A stretch of 64,000 nucleotides of DNA from PALSA-350 sp963794165. Its GTDB lineage: Bacteria; Acidobacteriota; Terriglobia; Terriglobales; Acidobacteriaceae. Location of the stretch: contig CAWCCT010000007.1 in assembly GCA_963794165.1 (NCBI GenBank), positions 124,001 through 188,000 on the forward strand, given 5' to 3'. Below are positions 17,221 through 26,966 of the stretch, in pieces (position 1 is the stretch's first letter; the number at the start of each line of letters is the position of its first letter). The translations under genes were made by a program, and so were the position numbers. A model generated the notes under the pieces. That model did no database searches. It was not told the origin of the DNA and was given only the letters and a program-made list of their open reading frames with translations.

Positions 17221-17363
17221 CCTTTTCGCCAACGGATTCTGATCGCCGTTGCCGCGATCTCTCGCGCGCATGGATCCCATGCCGACGGTAATGAAACCGG
17301 CTCCGAACTTGGCCCGCTATATACTGCGGGTATCCAACGATTGCGGGCTGGGGCCGCTGAGTC

Positions 17364-20300
17364 ATGCGCGAAGAAGGAGGCAATCCTCCCGGACACGACG
17401 TCTCAAAGCCGGGCAACGGAGGCATACGCGCCCCTGTGAAAGGGGAAAGCTCGTCCGCCAATGCACATGTGCCCAGCGATGCCGACACCATATTCGGCTT
17501 CCCGCCAAGCAAAAATCCCAGTCCCAACCCCAGTGACAGCCCGACCATAGTAGGAACCTCCGCTTCGCAGATACTTCCCGGAGACTATAGCGAGGCGGGG
17601 CAACACGTCCTCACCTCCGGTCACCTGCTGGCGCAGAGGTATGAGGTATTGAGCCTGCTGGGCGAAGGCGGCATGGGGGCCGTCTACAAAGCCAAGGATG
17701 TTGAGCTTGGGCGCATGGTCGCCCTTAAGGTAATTCGTCCGGACCTGGCCCGTAACCGGGCCATTCTCGACCGCTTCAAGCAGGAACTGATCCTCGCCAC
17801 CCAGGTTACCCACCGCAATGTCGTCCGTATCTATGACCTGGGCGAAGCGGAGGGGATAAAGTTCATCACCATGGAGTTTGTGGAGGGCGAAGATCTCGCC
17901 ACCATCCTCCATCAGCGGACCAAGCTTCCTCCACGGGAGGCAGTGGCGATCATTGAGCAGGTGTGCCGGGCGCTTGAGGCCGCGCACAACGTGGGCGTCA
18001 TCCACCGTGACCTGAAGCCGCAGAACATCATGTGGGAAACGGCCAGCGGCCGCATCCTGGTCATGGATTTTGGGTTGGCCAAGACGCTCGAAGGCGATCG
18101 CATGACCCAGACCGGCGCCATGGTTGGCACCATGGAATACATGTCGCCCGAGCAGGCGCTGGCCGGGAATCTGGACCAACGCTCCGACATCTTTTCCCTG
18201 GGACTGATTTTTTATGAGTTGTTGACCGGGCAAACGCCGTTCCGCGCCGATAGCGCACTAGCCAGCCTGATCAAACGTACCCAGGAGCGGGTCGTCCCCG
18301 TCTCGGAGTTCGATAAGAGCGTCCCCCCTCAGCTGAGCCAGATCGTGAGTCGATGCCTGGAGCGGGATGTTGCCCTCAGGTATCAGTCCGCTTCAGAACT
18401 GCTGGCAGATCTGGAGCTGTGGTCGGGCACCGGTAAGTCCGGCATCATCGCCGCCCGGCTGCGGCCGGGTCCCCGCAGGTGGGCGGACGAGAACAAGCGG
18501 CTGCTTGCCGGCGCGGCTGTCCTGCTGTTGCTTCTGGTCGCTGTCATCGGTTATTTCCTTACCCGGCCCCAGACCGCGGCTATTCCTGAGGCCAAACAGG
18601 ACGCGTCAGCGGCCCGGCCGAGATCGCTGGCGATTTTGCCCTTTCGCAATTCCTCCGGCGATGCCAAGGACGACTGGATCGGCTCCAGCGTAGCGGACAT
18701 GCTCAGCACTGATATAGGTCAGTCCGCCCATCTGCATCCGGTCTCTACCGACAGACTCCACCAGGTGCTTTCCGATCTTCATGTCGGCCCGGAGACCGCG
18801 GTCGATCCGGATATGTTGCGCCGCGTCGCCCAGTTCAGCAATGCGGACGTTCTTGTTTCGGGTCAATATGCACGCTTCGGCGATCAGATCGTGATCGATG
18901 CGACCATACGGGATCTCGCGCATGACCAGACTGTCCCTGTGAAAGCGCAGGCGCTGGTCAAAGATCTGCCGGCTGCCATCGACAGCCTGGCCGACTCAGT
19001 CCGCAAAAACCTTTCGCTCTCGGCCAGCGTGGTCGAGGAATTGAAGGCTCAGTCGTTCAAGCCCAACACAAAATCGGTCGACGCGCTGCGAGAATTCAAT
19101 GAAGGTTCCGTCCTCATGCGCGCGGGCAAGAATCTGGATGCTCTCAAGCAGCTGCAGCTGGCGACGAATGAGGATCCGGATTTCGCGCTGGCGTTTTCTA
19201 AGCTTGCCGATGCGCAGGCCGAACTAGGCTTTCAAAACGATGCCGAGCAGTCGTCCATACGCGCCCTCAATCTCGCCCAGAATCAGAATCTGCCCCTGCC
19301 GGAGAAATACCTGATCAGCGCCAGCAATGCGCGCATCATGAAGGACAACAAGAAAGCGATAGAAGCTTACGAAAATCTTTCTAAAAGCTTACCCGGCGAT
19401 GTCGATGTTCAGTACGAGTTGGGTGTTCTTTATCTGCAAAGTGGAGAGTACGACAAGGCGCGCGCCACGTTTGCCAAGGTCTTGCAGTCTGATCCGAAGA
19501 ACATCAAGGCACTCTGGCAGACGGGTGTCGTCGATAACCTGACCGGCAATCCGCAGGCAGCTTTGGATGCGTTAACTCAGGGCCTCACGCTCACCATTCA
19601 GTTTAATAACCAGGAGCAAAGGGCGCTGATCCTGCTCTCCATGGGGACATCGTACCGTCTGCTGAACAAGCTGGATGACGCTCTCGAGAACTATCAGCAG
19701 TCCATCGCGATCAACGAGAAGATCGGCCAAAAGTGGGGCATCTCTGCTGCCCTGAACGAGATGGCTGATGTTCAGGCGACGGAAGGTAAACCGGACGCGG
19801 CGCTGGCTAGTTATAACAAGTCACTGGTTCTGTTACGTGAGATCGGCATGAAGGGTGGCGTCGCCGACACCCTCACTAACATGGGCACGATCTACCATGA
19901 TCTGGGAAAATTCGATCAGGCGCTCGACGTTTACAAGCAAGCCTTACAGATCCAGCGCGAGACGGGCGATCAGGGTTACGAGGCGCAATGCCTCAACAAT
20001 ATTGCCAACGTGTATCTGACCATCGGGGACAACGATAACGCCTTCACGTATTACCAGCAGGCCTTGCAGTTGCGGGAAAAGCTGGGTGTACCGGTCGATA
20101 TCGCAGATACGCTCGAGGGCCTAAGCGAAGCCTACACGGCGACGGGCCAGTACGAGCAGTCAATGACAGGCTTGATGCGAGCGCTGCAACTCGCCCGAAC
20201 CGCCGGGGATGCACACATCGTTGCAGTGGTCTCTCACCAGATCGGCTTGGTCTTTGAGTACCAGGGGAGGTTTGGCGCAGCAGTGAAGTCGATGCAGGAT

Positions 20301-21008
20301 GCGGTAAAGAGTTTTCGCCAGCAAGGGGAGACGGGACTCGATATGGCCGAATTTCTCAATGGCCTCTCGGGCGCTCTGGTTCGCGCAGGCAGGAGCGATG
20401 AAGCAGCCGCACCGCTCGAGGAATCCCAAAAAATTCAGCAGGCCTTGAAAAACAATGCTCTCCAAGCTGAAATTCTGATCACTCGGGGCGACATCGCCTT
20501 TTACCGGGGCGACATCAAGGGCGCCGCAGGGTTTTATCAGTCAGCGCTCCGGCTCGCATCCCAAACCAAGTACAACGAAGTGTTGCTGCAATCGAAGGTT
20601 AATGTGGCGAGGGTCGCTGTTTCTGAGGGCCGTTTTCAAGAAGCGTCACGCGGCTTGCACACGCTTCTCAATGACAAGGGCTCGATCGCCGCGCACCTCT
20701 CTTTGGAGATAAATCTAGAGTTGGCAGAGGCGGAGATTGGCCTCAAGGATTACGCCCGCGCCAATCACGATCTGCAACAGGAGCTACCAGGCGCGCAGCG
20801 CGCAGGGGTCCGTTTCGGTCTGGCCAGAATTTATTATTTGCTGGGAACGTCCGCACGGCTGAGCGGGAGTGCCGGGATCGCAGCTGACAACTATCGTGAG
20901 GCGGCCCAACTGCTGGACGTAATTCGCAGTGATGCAGGCGCGGAGAATATCATGCGCCGGACCGACTTCAAGACCATGTATGACGAATCGAATCGTTGGA
21001 AGAAATAG
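17364..21008 (+). CDS. Membrane Ser/Thr protein kinase with TolB-like and TPR domains
   Basis: 1214 residues. The kinase domain spans about 90-350, with GEGGMGAVYKAKD (glycine loop), ALKVI (Lys), HRDLKPQN (catalytic loop), DFGLAK and MSPEQ, all key residues present. A juxtamembrane stretch is followed by one transmembrane helix at about 379-398. Beyond it comes a TolB/FlgO-like domain (LAILPFRNSSGD...) and then ten or more TPR units to the C-terminus (about 570-1150). The topology puts the TPRs outside the cytoplasm, as a sensing or scaffolding region. This layout is common in Acidobacteriota. The low-complexity N-terminal 85 residues are rich in Pro, Ser and Asn. Confidence 0.92.
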   Translation: MREEGGNPPGHDVSKPGNGGIRAPVKGESSSANAHVPSDADTIFGFPPSKNPSPNPSDSPTIVGTSASQILPGDYSEAGQHVLTSGHLLAQRYEVLSLLGEGGMGAVYKAKDVELGRMVALKVIRPDLARNRAILDRFKQELILATQVTHRNVVRIYDLGEAEGIKFITMEFVEGEDLATILHQRTKLPPREAVAIIEQVCRALEAAHNVGVIHRDLKPQNIMWETASGRILVMDFGLAKTLEGDRMTQTGAMVGTMEYMSPEQALAGNLDQRSDIFSLGLIFYELLTGQTPFRADSALASLIKRTQERVVPVSEFDKSVPPQLSQIVSRCLERDVALRYQSASELLADLELWSGTGKSGIIAARLRPGPRRWADENKRLLAGAAVLLLLLVAVIGYFLTRPQTAAIPEAKQDASAARPRSLAILPFRNSSGDAKDDWIGSSVADMLSTDIGQSAHLHPVSTDRLHQVLSDLHVGPETAVDPDMLRRVAQFSNADVLVSGQYARFGDQIVIDATIRDLAHDQTVPVKAQALVKDLPAAIDSLADSVRKNLSLSASVVEELKAQSFKPNTKSVDALREFNEGSVLMRAGKNLDALKQLQLATNEDPDFALAFSKLADAQAELGFQNDAEQSSIRALNLAQNQNLPLPEKYLISASNARIMKDNKKAIEAYENLSKSLPGDVDVQYELGVLYLQSGEYDKARATFAKVLQSDPKNIKALWQTGVVDNLTGNPQAALDALTQGLTLTIQFNNQEQRALILLSMGTSYRLLNKLDDALENYQQSIAINEKIGQKWGISAALNEMADVQATEGKPDAALASYNKSLVLLREIGMKGGVADTLTNMGTIYHDLGKFDQALDVYKQALQIQRETGDQGYEAQCLNNIANVYLTIGDNDNAFTYYQQALQLREKLGVPVDIADTLEGLSEAYTATGQYEQSMTGLMRALQLARTAGDAHIVAVVSHQIGLVFEYQGRFGAAVKSMQDAVKSFRQQGETGLDMAEFLNGLSGALVRAGRSDEAAAPLEESQKIQQALKNNALQAEILITRGDIAFYRGDIKGAAGFYQSALRLASQTKYNEVLLQSKVNVARVAVSEGRFQEASRGLHTLLNDKGSIAAHLSLEINLELAEAEIGLKDYARANHDLQQELPGAQRAGVRFGLARIYYLLGTSARLSGSAGIAADNYREAAQLLDVIRSDAGAENIMRRTDFKTMYDESNRWKK

Positions 21009-21014
21009 CTGAGG

Positions 21015-21049
21015 TTCCCATCCTTCGCGGTCTCTGCGAAGGATGGGAA
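21015..21049. terminator. Bidirectional terminator-like perfect inverted repeat
   Basis: TTCCCATCCTTCGC at 21015-21028 and its exact complement at 21036-21049 form a 14-bp stem with a 7-base loop. It lies between the kinase stop and the convergent secreted-protein stop, with T-rich flanks on the plus side. Confidence 0.75.
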
Positions 21050-21071
21050 TCCTATTCTTGTGGAGGTCACG

Positions 21072-22976
21072 TTAGCGCGGCTGCACGACATAACTGACGG
21101 GGGCGGAGGTTGTGGTGTTTCCCGCGGCGTCGATTGCGGTTACCGTGAAGGTTTGCTGGCCTGCCTTGAGCGTATTGACAAGCGTGGTGATCGTGCCGGT
21201 GTTCAGCCTGCCCACCAGGTAAATGGCCGTGCCGCACAGCACGACTCCGGAACGGTCGTCAGTGCAGCTGTAGGTCGCGGTGACCTTCTGACCGTATTTA
21301 TAGCCACTGCTTGTGGGCGCGGGAGACAACGTCGGCCCCGTCGATATTACGGGAGCGACGGTGTCTACATTGATGGGAAAAGTGTAGAACGAGGTCGACC
21401 AACTCCCTCCAGTAAAGGTGAACTTCAGTTCTTCGGTGCCGGCGCAATCCTGGGCAAAGTAATGCAGCAGGTATTGGCCATCCTCGGGGACGCTGACACC
21501 TTCTCCCTGAGCAGTGAACGGGGTGGCTTTCGGTGGAGTGGATCCGGGGGTAGGGCAGGCGCTATTGGGTACGGTCACATCGTCAGGAACAGGCGGACCG
21601 GGTTGAGGCACGCTCGAAGCGAGGGAAATACCGTAGGTGATGCTCTGGATCGGCGCGGCTACGAAGTTGTTTTTCGAAGCTACGGCAGGGGGCACGCTAA
21701 GGAAATTTACTTTGAAGCTGTGACTGTTGACCCAGAACCCGAGTCGCTGCCCGGTCACGCTGGGGATGGTTAGATCTTCGGGCACCGGAGCCACGGTAAT
21801 AAATGTGGAGTTAGAGCTCTGGCCGCGGCCTCCGCTCTTGTATTGACCAGGACCGGAAAAGCTGGTCAACAGGTTTTGCGGGCAAAGCTCGCCGGCGATG
21901 CCGGATGTCGGGTCGAACACGCAAGATCCTCCGCTCCAGCCTTCTTTGGCCTCAAGAAGGCCTACCCCCTGGTGGTAGATCAAGAGATTCGTTCCGAGAA
22001 CGTCGGGAAGCGTAAATTTGGGGCCGTCGAAAACTTCCTCAAAAATCTCGTTGCGTTCTAAGGACGCCGGACACAAAACTCCACTCTGGTCGGCATTGGT
22101 ACCGACCTGGCAGGTCAGGGTGTAGAGCTTGCAGGCTGGTGAGCCGTTGTACAGCTCACCTGTGTGGGTAAGGCAATTCCCAGTCGCAAACGAGGTACCG
22201 CGCAGGTAGGTGGTGGAGAAGGTTGATGGACTGAGAGGGGTATCCGCCGTCGAAGGCGTCGACTGATCCTGAATCGATAAAGTTCCTGCGTTGTGCGCCT
22301 CGGAGAGATCGTAGGTGAACTGGACCAGCTGATTAGTGTTGGAATTAAAGGGATAATTCTGGGTTAGCTGCGAGGAGGTAGGGTTGCTGTTCGAAATCGG
22401 GCTGCCGGTCACCAGGCCGGGACCCACAACCCCTAGTGAGGTGCAGTTGGTCACCAGGTAGAAGGTGGAACTGGCGAGATAGCCGCCCGTATCGACGAGG
22501 CTGAATTGAGTCTGGCTCGTGCCGGGGGTGAGCATGGCGTGGACGTCGAGGGGTGGCACTCCGCCTGAGCTCACATAACCATCCGGGTCCTGCCCATTGA
22601 GGCCTCCGCCGTTCGCCAGGGAAGAATAGCCGGTGGTGAAGCAGTTCTGCTGCTGGCCGCCATTTTCGACGGTGCCATTTTTGCAGATGTCAACCGGGGT
22701 CGCTCCGCCTACACCGAGCGCGATGTAGTTGTCCACCAACACATTGTTTAAGCCATTTGGCGAAGATGAAATCACGGCCTGGATGGACGCGGGGCAGCTC
22801 AGGTTCAGAGTCGTGGTGTTGAATTTGTTTGCCTGGGCCCCATATCCAGTGCCCTGGGTCGACGGTCTGACGCTTACCGGATTGAAAAGCTGGATGGCAT
22901 TCTGGGCGGAAGCGACTGAGGCAGTGACAGCGAAGCATACGGCCGCAAGGCCGGCAAGGAAACTTGAACTCTTCAT
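21072..22976 (-). CDS. Secreted protein with bacterial Ig-like C-terminal region
   Basis: 634 residues from ATG (complement of 22974-22976), chosen because it starts a clear signal peptide (MKSSSFLAGLAAVCFAVTASVASA) with cleavage before QN. The mature protein is rich in Ser, Thr, Gly, Pro and Asn. Several Cys pairs occur. The last 90 residues (PVISTGPTLSPAP...YSCTDDRSGVV...FTVTAIDAAGNT) match the Ig-like repeat of large bacterial adhesins and surface proteins. No enzyme motif is visible. A surface or extracellular structural role is likely. Confidence 0.75.
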   Translation of the reverse strand: MKSSSFLAGLAAVCFAVTASVASAQNAIQLFNPVSVRPSTQGTGYGAQANKFNTTTLNLSCPASIQAVISSSPNGLNNVLVDNYIALGVGGATPVDICKNGTVENGGQQQNCFTTGYSSLANGGGLNGQDPDGYVSSGGVPPLDVHAMLTPGTSQTQFSLVDTGGYLASSTFYLVTNCTSLGVVGPGLVTGSPISNSNPTSSQLTQNYPFNSNTNQLVQFTYDLSEAHNAGTLSIQDQSTPSTADTPLSPSTFSTTYLRGTSFATGNCLTHTGELYNGSPACKLYTLTCQVGTNADQSGVLCPASLERNEIFEEVFDGPKFTLPDVLGTNLLIYHQGVGLLEAKEGWSGGSCVFDPTSGIAGELCPQNLLTSFSGPGQYKSGGRGQSSNSTFITVAPVPEDLTIPSVTGQRLGFWVNSHSFKVNFLSVPPAVASKNNFVAAPIQSITYGISLASSVPQPGPPVPDDVTVPNSACPTPGSTPPKATPFTAQGEGVSVPEDGQYLLHYFAQDCAGTEELKFTFTGGSWSTSFYTFPINVDTVAPVISTGPTLSPAPTSSGYKYGQKVTATYSCTDDRSGVVLCGTAIYLVGRLNTGTITTLVNTLKAGQQTFTVTAIDAAGNTTTSAPVSYVVQPR

Positions 22977-23133
22977 GGATGTGCTTACCCCTATTCCGTT
23001 TTTAGCGATCAGACTTGGCGCGCAGGTCGAACACACGACTGCGACAGAAACGAACGTTATGGACCAGGGGGGTGGTGTCCAGAATTACTACAAAAGCCTT
23101 AGGGATTGTGCAATTAGCCGCGTTTTCTGTCAA

Positions 23134-24417
23134 CTAAAACTTAGCGCTGGCTTCTTCTTCGACCTGCAAAAGGGATTCTTCCGTCAGCTGCTCGGCGCTT
23201 CGGAGCGCGGGAAACAGAACGCTCCAAATCCCGGTAATAGCCAGTGCTCCTATGCCCCCAGCTACCACTGCACGAACCGCTCCCCACCACTGGGCGGTCA
23301 CCCCGCTCTCAAATTCACCCAGCTCATTGGAGGCTCCGACAAAAAGTGAATTCACCGCGCTCACTCTGCCCCTCATGGAGGCGGGGGTAGCCAATTGCAG
23401 CATCGACGAGCGGATCACGACGCTGATCATGTCCGAAGCTCCTACTACCATGAGAGCGCCAAGGGACAAGGGCAAGCTGCGGGAAATGCCGAAAACGATG
23501 GTTGCACAACCGTAAATAGCAACGCCCAGGAACATGAGCGCGCCCGGACGCCGCAGGACCGGCCGGAAGGTCAACCAAACGGAAACCGCCAGCGCGCCAA
23601 TCGCGGGAGCGGAGCGCAGGGCTCCCAGACCCTGCGGCCCGGTATGCAACAGATCATGGGCATAAATGGGTAGCAGCGCGGTCGCACCGCCTAAAAGCAC
23701 GACAAAAAGATCCAGCGAGATCGATCCCAGCAACAGCTTGGAACTCCAGACATAGCGAAAGCCGGCCAGGATCACATGGGTGGAAATAGCTCGATGCTCC
23801 ATGCGTCCGGGGCGTACATGCAGGGAACCGATCAACGTCACGAAGCCAATGCCGGTGAGCAGGGCAAACAGAAACACCAGGGGGGCGCCGTCTAGTCTGC
23901 CCGGTAGGGGCAGGGTGTAGAGCAGCCCACCCACGGCTGGCCCGGTGATGTTGGCGATCTGGAAAACTGTGGCTCCCCAGGTGATGGCGTTCACGAAGTG
24001 TTCTGTGGGCACGAGGTGGGGCAGCAGGGCTGAACTAGCCGGGCCGCTGAATGCGCGCCCAAAACCAATGAGGAACAGCACAGCGAAAATCGGCTCGACG
24101 CGATGCAATCCTCGTAGGGCGAAAATCAGCAGCGTCAGGGTACACAAAATCTGCAGGGAGTAGCAGACCAGGACTACCATCCGGCGATCGTAGCGGTCCG
24201 CGACGTGGCCTGCAGGAAGCAGGAATAAGAGCCCGGGCAAAAACAACACCAGCCCGGTATACCCGAGATCGATCGCCCGGTGGGTGATCTCATAGACCTG
24301 CCAGGCCACAGCCACCGCCTGAGCTTCTGCGCCCATAATGACCATTATCCGGGCCATCTGATAGCGGCGAAAGTCCCGATAGGCAAACGCTGCTGTACCC
24401 GCTGTCGGTAAGGCCAT
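23134..24417 (-). CDS. MFS transporter, EntS/MFS_3-like exporter
   Basis: 427 residues and about 12 helices. After helix 2 it has the MFS motif A variant GHVADRYDRRMVV, which fits the MFS_3 (EntS-like) group. Those proteins export siderophores or drugs, but the substrate is not clear here. The N-terminus (YRDFRRYQMARIMVIMGAEAQ) matches this group. It ends with a short acidic cytoplasmic tail. About 90 bp separate its start from the divergent carbonic anhydrase. Confidence 0.88.
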   Translation of the reverse strand: MALPTAGTAAFAYRDFRRYQMARIMVIMGAEAQAVAVAWQVYEITHRAIDLGYTGLVLFLPGLLFLLPAGHVADRYDRRMVVLVCYSLQILCTLTLLIFALRGLHRVEPIFAVLFLIGFGRAFSGPASSALLPHLVPTEHFVNAITWGATVFQIANITGPAVGGLLYTLPLPGRLDGAPLVFLFALLTGIGFVTLIGSLHVRPGRMEHRAISTHVILAGFRYVWSSKLLLGSISLDLFVVLLGGATALLPIYAHDLLHTGPQGLGALRSAPAIGALAVSVWLTFRPVLRRPGALMFLGVAIYGCATIVFGISRSLPLSLGALMVVGASDMISVVIRSSMLQLATPASMRGRVSAVNSLFVGASNELGEFESGVTAQWWGAVRAVVAGGIGALAITGIWSVLFPALRSAEQLTEESLLQVEEEASAKF

Positions 24418-24508
24418 AGGCTGGTCTTTAATTTCCGCTCAAGAAAAGCTGCACTCTCAGCAACCTTCGAAAGCATATCGCAAGCGGCGAATGCGATAGG
24501 ATGCTGGC

Positions 24509-25153
24509 ATGTCTTCAGGTTCCCCCGCGCCCATCGTCACGCCCAATGAAAGCGAGAGCAAGCGCAGCAGTCCCGAGGCTGCGCTGGACGAGTTAATCGC
24601 CGGCAACCTCAGGTTCACCAGCGGCCGGCCGTCCTCCTATCGACGCGATCTGGCAATCCTGCAACAGATGATGGAGAAGCAGGAACCGTTTGCCGCAGTT
24701 CTTTCCTGCGCCGACTCGCGCGTGCCGGTGGAGGTGGTCTTTGACCAGACCATCGGCCAACTTTTTGTCACCCGGGTGGCGGGCAACATCGTCACCCCGG
24801 AGATTATCGCGAGTCTGGAGTATGCCGTCGCCGTCCTGGGAACCAATATGATCCTGGTGATGGGTCATAGCAGGTGTGGTGCAGTTACGGCCGCAATCCA
24901 GGCTTCGCCTCAAGCTGCCAACCCGGGTCCTCCGGTTCCAGGACAGATCAGTGCGCTGTTCCCCTATATCGAGCCTGCGGTGCAACAAGCCGGTCCTGAC
25001 CTGGAAGCGACCATCCGCGCCAACGCGCTGCTGCAGGCTGCGCGCCTGCGGGAATCGCCGCTGTTGTCACCCATGATCGAAGATGGCAAGTTGAAGGTCG
25101 CGGTAGGATATTTCGATATCCGCAGTGGAGCGGTTACGGTGCTGGACCGGTGA
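24509..25153 (+). CDS. Beta-class carbonic anhydrase
   Basis: 214 residues. Zinc ligands and the catalytic dyad are visible: CADSRVPVE (Cys plus the Asp-Arg pair) and GHSRCGAV (His and Cys). It interconverts carbon dioxide and bicarbonate. There is no signal peptide, so it is cytoplasmic. The N-terminus is a short Ser/Pro/Glu leader. It is monocistronic, followed by a long perfect inverted repeat at 25230. Confidence 0.95.
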   Translation: MSSGSPAPIVTPNESESKRSSPEAALDELIAGNLRFTSGRPSSYRRDLAILQQMMEKQEPFAAVLSCADSRVPVEVVFDQTIGQLFVTRVAGNIVTPEIIASLEYAVAVLGTNMILVMGHSRCGAVTAAIQASPQAANPGPPVPGQISALFPYIEPAVQQAGPDLEATIRANALLQAARLRESPLLSPMIEDGKLKVAVGYFDIRSGAVTVLDR

Positions 25154-25229
25154 CAAATCCAGGTGGCCCCGAGACCAGACCTGTCCAAATACCCCGTTGA
25201 TCTTTGCAGAGTCACGGCTCGGTTCGAGT

Positions 25230-25419
25230 GCTCTGATTCCCTCACCAAGGCCGGGTGCCCCACATCTCGCTCGTTTTTCGCGAGATGTGGGATACCACCG
25301 ATGTTGACCGTCAAGTGTATCGGATGGTCGAGAGTCAAAGGGAAGGTGCTGTGGTATCCCACATCTCGCGAAAAACGAGCGAGATGTGGGGCACCCGGCC
25401 TTGGTGAGGGAATCAGAGC
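25230..25419. repeat. Family D perfect 68-bp inverted repeat
   Basis: Bases 25230-25297 are the exact reverse complement of 25352-25419, with a 54-bp spacer. Each arm contains its own hairpin (CACATCTCGCTCG...CGCGAGATGTG). The DNA lies between the convergent carbonic anhydrase and TolC-type genes and could act as a terminator for both. A shorter, imperfect relative with the same core is at 56509-56675. There is no reading frame inside and no target-site duplication that I could see. Confidence 0.92.
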
Positions 25420-25472
25420 CATGACGGCTGCAGGTTGACGCTTATTTGGACAAGACTGTCACGAGATTCGCG

Positions 25473-26909
25473 CTAGTTGCCGTGCAGAAAGGTTGCGTAT
25501 TGGGTGTCGACGATGCCCAGGTTGCGTGCCAGCCCCAGCTTAGCCTGGTTATGTTGACTCGTGGTATTGATCAGCGTGGTCTCGGCGTCGGCCAGGGTAG
25601 CCTGCGCCTGCACCACGGGCAGGTTATCGTCGACACCTGCTTGAAAACGATCTGTGGTCTGTTCCAGTTCCTTGCGGGCCAACTCTACGTTGCTTTGCGC
25701 CACCCACACTAGTTCAGCGGCTGACTGTACATCCAGGATGCTATCCCTCAACTGCTGGTTGATCTGCTCTTTAAGGGCGGCCAGTTGCTGGGTGAGGTTG
25801 GTCAGGTTGGCGTTAGCTACGCCACTGTCTCCGCGAAACTTGGCCTCTTCGAAAAGAGGCAGGTTCAGCGATCCCGCAGCCACAAAGGTTCCATGGTAGA
25901 GGCCGCCGGTCACCCCGGTGACGCCATAGTTGCCCTGAAAATCCAGGGTCGGAAGCCGCTCCCATTTTGCTGCTTTCTTCTGCAGCCGGGCAGCCCGGAT
26001 CTGCGCCTGCAGTCCCTGGTAATCCTGCCGGCTACGGTAAGCGATCTCTTTGGCTTGGTCGATATTCATCGTTGCCAGGTCGGCATAGGGTTGGGCATCG
26101 GTGAGCTGGATTTCCTGTTGCGCCGGGAGGCCTATCTCGCGGTTGAGCGCGATCTTTGCTTTTCTGAAGTTCACTTCGGCGGAGATGACGGCCTGCTGCT
26201 GGGTTTGGAATTGCACCCGGGCCCTTAGTTCGTCCAGATTCGCCGCCGTACCGGCCTGATGTTCAGCGACGGCCTGGTTGAGCAGCACCTGGTCGGCCTG
26301 GAGCAGCGCCTTGGCGTTATCTACCTGCGCGCCCAGTGCGAGTGCCTGCAAATAAGCATTCCCTACGGTCAGTACGACCAGCCCGCGCGAGGACTGCTTG
26401 TTGTAAAAGGCGGCGACCACGCTTTCCTTCGAGGCCCGGTAAAGGTCAATGTTGGACAGGCTGAAGAGGGTCTGGGAGTAATTCACCAAGGCGTCGGTGA
26501 CGTTGACCTTCACCACCGTCTGGAACGAGGCTAAGTTAAATTGAGGAAAAAGGGCCGCGGATTTCGCGAGGAGGCTGCTGGAGAAGCCTAGAGCTGCCAA
26601 GTTGATCTGGTGCGCGCCCGAATCGGCCTGGGCCGTCACTGTCGGCAAAAGAGGTTGCAGGCTTTCGAGGGATTGCGCCTTGGCGCTCTGCTCCTGCTGT
26701 CGCGCCTCGACCAACGCCAGGTTATGCTCGATGCCCATCCCCACGGCCTCGTCGAGGGTCAAGGGCTTCACCCCGTCGGTCGGCTGCACGATGGTGACGC
26801 TGCCGTAATAGGGACTCTGCGCGGAGCTCTGATTGGCAGTCTGCGCTGGCAGCATCCCGGCGGAGAAGAGCAATGCCGCTGCCATAAGGGTCCGCGCTGG
26901 GATCGTCAT
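25473..26909 (-). CDS. TolC family outer-membrane efflux protein
   Basis: 478 residues with a signal peptide (MTIPARTLMAAALLFSAGMLPAQ). Two repeated halves of long alpha-helical coiled segments rich in Ala, Gln and Leu are typical of TolC/OEP proteins (for example ALNREIGLPAQQEIQL and AKLGLARNLGIVD, one per half). TolC trimers form the outer-membrane exit duct of efflux pumps and type I secretion. No inner-membrane pump or adaptor gene is adjacent, so the partner is encoded elsewhere. Confidence 0.9.
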   Translation of the reverse strand: MTIPARTLMAAALLFSAGMLPAQTANQSSAQSPYYGSVTIVQPTDGVKPLTLDEAVGMGIEHNLALVEARQQEQSAKAQSLESLQPLLPTVTAQADSGAHQINLAALGFSSSLLAKSAALFPQFNLASFQTVVKVNVTDALVNYSQTLFSLSNIDLYRASKESVVAAFYNKQSSRGLVVLTVGNAYLQALALGAQVDNAKALLQADQVLLNQAVAEHQAGTAANLDELRARVQFQTQQQAVISAEVNFRKAKIALNREIGLPAQQEIQLTDAQPYADLATMNIDQAKEIAYRSRQDYQGLQAQIRAARLQKKAAKWERLPTLDFQGNYGVTGVTGGLYHGTFVAAGSLNLPLFEEAKFRGDSGVANANLTNLTQQLAALKEQINQQLRDSILDVQSAAELVWVAQSNVELARKELEQTTDRFQAGVDDNLPVVQAQATLADAETTLINTTSQHNQAKLGLARNLGIVDTQYATFLHGN

Positions 26910-26966
26910 TAGTCCTTTAGATTGAATCAGGGGCTTGAGGTTGCCTAATTTTAGCTCCGGCGCGCT

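Noticed and set aside
25230..25419. Insertion sequence or MITE
   Set aside because: Terminal inverted repeats are present, but there is no transposase, no coding frame and no visible target duplication. Kept as an inverted repeat only.
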